Of a stretch of 64,000 nucleotides of DNA, positions 60,465 to 64,000 are shown one piece after another. The stretch is taken from positions 1-64,000 of the forward strand of contig NZ_QNRH01000008.1 of NCBI RefSeq assembly GCF_003314995.1. The letters are read 5' to 3'. The stretch is from Pseudochrobactrum asaccharolyticum. GTDB taxonomy: Bacteria; Pseudomonadota; Alphaproteobacteria; Rhizobiales; Rhizobiaceae. Positions within the stretch are counted from its first letter, which is position 1; every line of letters begins with the position of its first letter. The translations under genes were made by a program, and so were the position numbers. The notes below the pieces were generated by a model. It searched no databases. It had not been told where the DNA came from and saw only the letters and a list, made by a program, of their open reading frames with translations.

Positions 60465-61532
60465 TTATGAGTAACGATATGGCGCTCCGGCCTTGCGCAT
60501 GGTCTCCTGATATTTCTTCAGAATTTCGACCACTTTGGCACTGCGCTCGCTTTTAGCCGCCACTTCATCCCAGAACTTCATCGCCTCATCTTCAACTTTA
60601 CTCCACTCCGCTTCCGGAATGGTTGTCAGCTCAAGTTTGCCGCCGGTAGTGCGGTAATGGGCTTCACCCCACCAGTACCAATGCTGGCGGTAATAATGAG
60701 AGCTATCCATGCTGAGCTTGAACAATTGCTGCAGATGAGGCGGTACCGCGTTCCATTTGTCTGTGTTCGCGAAATAGGAACCTGCCCAAGCGCCGCTGAT
60801 ATTGTTGGTGAGATAATATTTATTAATATCAGCCCAGCCGACGGTATAAACCTCAGTCGCGCCCGACCAGCACACACCATCCAGTTCACCGGTCTGAATG
60901 GCCACTTCAATATCTTCCCAAGGCAGTGTCACCGGCACTACCCCAAAGCGGGTAAGGAACTGACCACCGGTCGGGAAGGTAAAGACGCGCAGACCTTTCA
61001 GATCTTCCAGCGAGCGGATCGGCTTGGTGGTGGCAAAGTTACACGGATCCCACGAACCGGCACTGAGCCATGTCACGCCCGGAATTTCGCCATAGGCTTC
61101 TTCCCAAATCTCATTGAGCCCGTAATGATTGAACAGTACCGGCACATCAAGGCTGTAGCGGGAAGCAAAGGGGAAATACGCCCCGAATACCGACACATCC
61201 ACCGGCGATGCCATAGAGTCATCATCCGATTGCGCTGCATCAATCGTCCCCGCCTGCACCGCACGGAAAAGCTCACCCTGCGGCACCAGCTGATCGGAGG
61301 TATAAAGCTCGATTACCATTTCATCATTGGCTGCTTTGTTAAAAGCATCAATCGAAGGCTTGATCACATGCTCGGCCAGAGCAGGCCCTGCATAGGTCTG
61401 CAGACGCCACTTAATCGGGCTCTGCGCCTTCACATAAGGTGTGGCGAGTGCTGTCGCACCAACTGCCCCGACCGTGGTCAAAGCAGATTTTTTAAGAAAT
61501 TCGCGCTTATTCAGAAATTTGCTGTCACTCAT
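60465..61532 (-). CDS. TRAP transporter substrate-binding protein (DctP type)
   Basis: A 355-aa extracytoplasmic receptor. The N-terminus SKFLNKREFLKKSALTTVGA is a signal with Tat-like character (KR in place of RR). DctP-type features are LKGLRVFTFPTGGQFLTRFG, VTLPWEDIEVAIQTGELDGV (with the conserved Arg region before it), CWSGATEVYTVGWADINKYY and YFANTDKWNAVPPHLQQLF. The ligand should be a carboxylate or zwitterion; its clustering with the amine ligase hints at an amino compound. Confidence 0.9.
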   Translation of the reverse strand: MSDSKFLNKREFLKKSALTTVGAVGATALATPYVKAQSPIKWRLQTYAGPALAEHVIKPSIDAFNKAANDEMVIELYTSDQLVPQGELFRAVQAGTIDAAQSDDDSMASPVDVSVFGAYFPFASRYSLDVPVLFNHYGLNEIWEEAYGEIPGVTWLSAGSWDPCNFATTKPIRSLEDLKGLRVFTFPTGGQFLTRFGVVPVTLPWEDIEVAIQTGELDGVCWSGATEVYTVGWADINKYYLTNNISGAWAGSYFANTDKWNAVPPHLQQLFKLSMDSSHYYRQHWYWWGEAHYRTTGGKLELTTIPEAEWSKVEDEAMKFWDEVAAKSERSAKVVEILKKYQETMRKAGAPYRYS

Positions 61533-61632
61533 TTGCGTGTCTCCCGTCGCAATAGAATTCAGTTTTGGTTCCCTTTTCTGCGCAGCATTTTATTTTTCAG
61601 TATTTTAGCTGCGTTATGCACTTCACACTTTA

Positions 61633-62958
61633 TCAACGTCCCGAATACCAGTTGGGCAGCCACAGAGCGATCTGCGGGAAGATCATCAGAATGATGACCG
61701 TCAGCACCATCAGGAAGAAGAACGGAACGATAGATTTATAAATATCAACCATGGTCACAGTAGACGGTGCGAGCGCCCGCATCATGAACAGGTTATAGCC
61801 GAAAGGCGGGGTGATATAGGCAATCTGACAGGTGATCGTGTAGAGAATACCGAACCAGATCGCATTGAAACCGAGGCTTTTGACCAGCGGAATATAGAGC
61901 GGCGCAACAATAACCAGCATCGCCGTGTCATCCAGAAACATGCCAAGCACCACGAAAGACAACAGCATCAGGATAAGGATTGTCCATGGTGACAGGTCAA
62001 AGGTACCGATCAGCAGTTTTTCAATTGCTTTCACCGCACCGAGGCCGTCATAGACCGATGAAAAGCATAGTGCGGCAAGGATGATCCAAAGAAACATACA
62101 GGAAATCATCAGCGAATTACGTGTTGTTGTTTCCCATATCTGTTTCGTCAGCCGGCCGGTTACCAAAGCGGCTAATGTTGCCAGCAATGCGCCAACCACA
62201 GAGCTTTCCACCAGACTGGTCACACCGGTCAGAAACAGCCCCATCATTGTACCGAAAATGATCAATGGCAGCAGACCGGCGCGCAACGTTGAAAATTTCT
62301 CGGCCCATGTGATGTTGTCGAGTTCTTCTTTTGGCAAAGTTGGCCCGAGTTCCGGATTAATCCGGCAACGGATATAAATATATACGGCAAACAAACCGGC
62401 CATCAGCAAACCCGGTCCGATACCGGCCAGCCATAATTGCAATACCGGCTGACGGGCAATCATCGCATAGAGTACCAGCACCACGCTGGGCGGGATCAAA
62501 ATCCCAAGCGAGCTGCCCGCCTGAATAACACCGGTGACCATCACTTTATTATAGCCGCGCTTCAGCAGTTCCGGCAGCGCAACGGTTGCGCCAATAGCCA
62601 TACCGGCAACACTCAGGCCATTCATAGAAGAAATCACGACCATCAGCCCGATTGTGCCGAGCGCCAATCCGCCGCGAACCCCGCCAAACCAGACATGGAA
62701 CATACGGTAGAGATTACTGGCAATACCGGATTCCGAGAGCATATACCCCATGAAGACGAAGAACGGTACGGTAATCAGCGGATACCAGTTCAACACAGCA
62801 AAAGTGGCATTGAATGGCATTTCAAATGCGCCGTTGCCCCAGAGCAGCAGAGCAGCAAGTGAACCGACAAAACCGATCACACCAAAGACGCGCTGCCCGG
62901 TCATCAGCAGCACCATCATTGTGGCAAACATAAAGAGGGTAATAAATTCCGAGCTCAT
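61633..62958 (-). CDS. TRAP transporter large permease DctM
   Basis: A 441-aa protein with about twelve spans. Typical stretches are NGLSVAGMAIGATVALPELL, GVIQAGSSLGILIPPSVVLV, MFLDDTAMLVIVAPLYIPLV and CQIAYITPPFGYNLFMMRAL. It forms the Na+-driven translocation channel with DctQ; the genes overlap by four bases. Confidence 0.93.
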   Translation of the reverse strand: MSSEFITLFMFATMMVLLMTGQRVFGVIGFVGSLAALLLWGNGAFEMPFNATFAVLNWYPLITVPFFVFMGYMLSESGIASNLYRMFHVWFGGVRGGLALGTIGLMVVISSMNGLSVAGMAIGATVALPELLKRGYNKVMVTGVIQAGSSLGILIPPSVVLVLYAMIARQPVLQLWLAGIGPGLLMAGLFAVYIYIRCRINPELGPTLPKEELDNITWAEKFSTLRAGLLPLIIFGTMMGLFLTGVTSLVESSVVGALLATLAALVTGRLTKQIWETTTRNSLMISCMFLWIILAALCFSSVYDGLGAVKAIEKLLIGTFDLSPWTILILMLLSFVVLGMFLDDTAMLVIVAPLYIPLVKSLGFNAIWFGILYTITCQIAYITPPFGYNLFMMRALAPSTVTMVDIYKSIVPFFFLMVLTVIILMIFPQIALWLPNWYSGR

Positions 62959-63515
62959 ACGATCTGCCCTTCCTGCGGTGCAGCATCAGGAACATAGGAT
63001 GCAGGTTTGATAGGCTTGCCGCGCCAGATTGCAAAATCTTTGATCAGATTGGATATGCACTGCAACAACAGCAAGAAAACACCAATGGTCATCAGCGTTT
63101 TAATCGGCCAGAGAACCGGTGCCCATGCGGTGTAATTTTTCTGATTATAAACATAGGCATAATTGGTGCTGGACAGACCGCCAGCAAACATCACACCGAG
63201 ATAAAAAATCACACAGAGGATGGTAATAATATCGGTCAGTGCCTTTTTCTTCGGCGTAAACCGGTCATAGAACAAATCCATCCGCACATGCGCGCCTTGC
63301 TGCATCGCATAGGCACCGCCCAGCAGATAATAGGCGGACAGAATGAACTGCGACATCTCCAGCACCCAATTCACCGGCACGCCTAATACGACCCGTGAAA
63401 AAGTGGAATACAGCAAACAGCCTGCCATCAAAAAGATGAGATACATCGCGCAGCGCCCGACCCGATAATTCAGCGCATCGACATATTTCACGAAGAGTCT
63501 GAGTATTTTCGGCAC
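62955..63515 (-). CDS. TRAP transporter small permease DctQ
   Basis: A 186-aa four-span protein: CAMYLIFLMAGCLLYSTFSR, VNWVLEMSQFILSAYYLLGG, YAMQQGAHVRMDLFYDRFTP (the DctQ signature GAHVRMD) and a last span before a hydrophilic tail. Overlaps dctM by ATGA-type junction. Confidence 0.92.
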   Translation of the reverse strand: MPKILRLFVKYVDALNYRVGRCAMYLIFLMAGCLLYSTFSRVVLGVPVNWVLEMSQFILSAYYLLGGAYAMQQGAHVRMDLFYDRFTPKKKALTDIITILCVIFYLGVMFAGGLSSTNYAYVYNQKNYTAWAPVLWPIKTLMTIGVFLLLLQCISNLIKDFAIWRGKPIKPASYVPDAAPQEGQIV

Positions 63516-63645
63516 TTTTTTGTTCCCGTTGTTTCAGGCTTTTTATGGCCGTTTTTCCGGCTCTTATGCCTGTATTCACCAGTTACCGTTTGTCCCTTAA
63601 AAGCCCGCCCGCTCCTCAACAGATCGGGATCAAGGTTATTTCTCC

Positions 63646-64000
63646 TTATACAGTCTCAATTTCCTGCAGAATTGTCGACAGGCGAGCAGCCCAAAGAGCC
63701 TGCCCTTCTTCATCAGCAATTTCATTATTCCGTATCTCCACCATCGCACAGAGATCGCCGCGTTTACGCGCATGACATTCGACCGTGTAATAAACACGGT
63801 CATCGGGTGAATAAGGCTGGTTCACACCGACACTGACACCCGACTTCTCGCTATCCTTGCGCAATCCGGCAATCATTTTTGCTCCCAGCCGGTCATCAGC
63901 ATCATGAATGATCCCGATTTCCCATGGCCGCCCAACACCTTTATAAACCGGCGTATAAGAATGGATTGTAATCAAACGGCTTTCCTGCCCGCGCTTCCGT
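63646..64000 (-). CDS. N-formylglutamate amidohydrolase-like protein, N-terminus beyond window
   Basis: Only the last roughly 118 residues are seen; the frame is open to the right edge. It shows ITIHSYTPVYKGVGRPWEIG, DDRLGAKMIAGL, VGVNQPYSPDDRVYYTVECH and LCAMVEIRNNEIADEEGQAL, matching the C-terminal half of FGase (HutG-like) zinc hydrolases. The family releases glutamate from N-acyl glutamates. Placed upstream of the TRAP and ligase genes, it could act on a gamma- or N-acylated glutamate intermediate. Confidence 0.82.
   Translation of the reverse strand, partial: RKRGQESRLITIHSYTPVYKGVGRPWEIGIIHDADDRLGAKMIAGLRKDSEKSGVSVGVNQPYSPDDRVYYTVECHARKRGDLCAMVEIRNNEIADEEGQALWAARLSTILQEIETV

Noticed and set aside
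60657-61694. 345-codon plus-strand frame across dctP
   Set aside because: Antisense shadow of the TRAP binding protein, Arg/His-rich with no recognisable domain.

Overview
The window comes from an alphaproteobacterium of the Brucellaceae/Rhizobiales group, most likely a relative of Brucella, Ochrobactrum or Pseudochrobactrum. This is inferred from an Omp31-type porin, an alphaproteobacterial SOS box (GTTC-N7-GTTC) in the recA promoter, a GapR-family protein, tRNA promoters with a CTATAC -10 element, a BepFG-like RND pump without a linked TolC, and Rhizobiales-type intergenic palindromic repeats. No species is claimed.

Positions 1 to about 15,900 are the early half of a temperate prophage, probably inserted at the tRNA-Cys gene (15815-15888); structural genes and the far attachment site are not in the window. 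A leftward operon (5695 down to 534) starts with a Cro-like gene and carries a DnaB helicase, a DUF1376 protein, a GapR homologue and many small coupled genes. A rightward operon (10623 to 15773) carries an Erf annealing protein, a YqaJ-type exonuclease, an SSB-like protein, NinB, an HNH nuclease, an excisionase-like protein and a tyrosine integrase. Between the two operon promoters lies a 4.8 kb immunity interval: the CI-like repressor, a small SOS-box gene, an Omp31-like porin, a pair of small membrane proteins (one DUF2335), a PNPOx-fold protein and a synthetase-only RelA/SpoT homologue. The same 17-bp palindrome (ATTACCAATTTGGTAAT type) sits in both operon promoters. Four genes of this interval have a -10 hexamer exactly 6 bp before the ATG, which predicts leaderless mRNAs.

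Positions 15,900 to 38,300 are chromosomal: tRNA-Cys, two near-identical tRNA-Asn genes, D-amino acid aminotransferase, a DmpA-type peptidase, OsmC, a luciferase-like oxidoreductase, the RND pump, HU, WrbA, a CinA-like protein, a tandem Usp protein, xanthine phosphoribosyltransferase, Nudix, SDR, AlaS, RecA and an OmpA-type lipoprotein.

Positions 38,600 to 46,000 hold an amino-sugar uptake locus: a CUT1 ABC transporter with a Gfo/Idh/MocA oxidoreductase, and a divergent BadF-type kinase coupled to a T4 endonuclease V (DenV) homologue. Then come L-serine dehydratase, a 32-aa membrane protein, a DUF1624 protein, a MerR regulator bracketed by inverted repeat elements, MgtE, a VanZ-like protein, glutamate dehydrogenase, a double-hotdog thioesterase and a Dabb protein.

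Positions 56,148 to 64,000 are a leftward catabolic cluster: an N-formylglutamate amidohydrolase-like protein (cut by the window edge), a DctQ-DctM-DctP TRAP transporter, a gamma-glutamylamine synthetase-like protein, an aldehyde dehydrogenase and an iron-type alcohol dehydrogenase. Together they suggest uptake and gamma-glutamylation-dependent breakdown of an amine or amino-alcohol.
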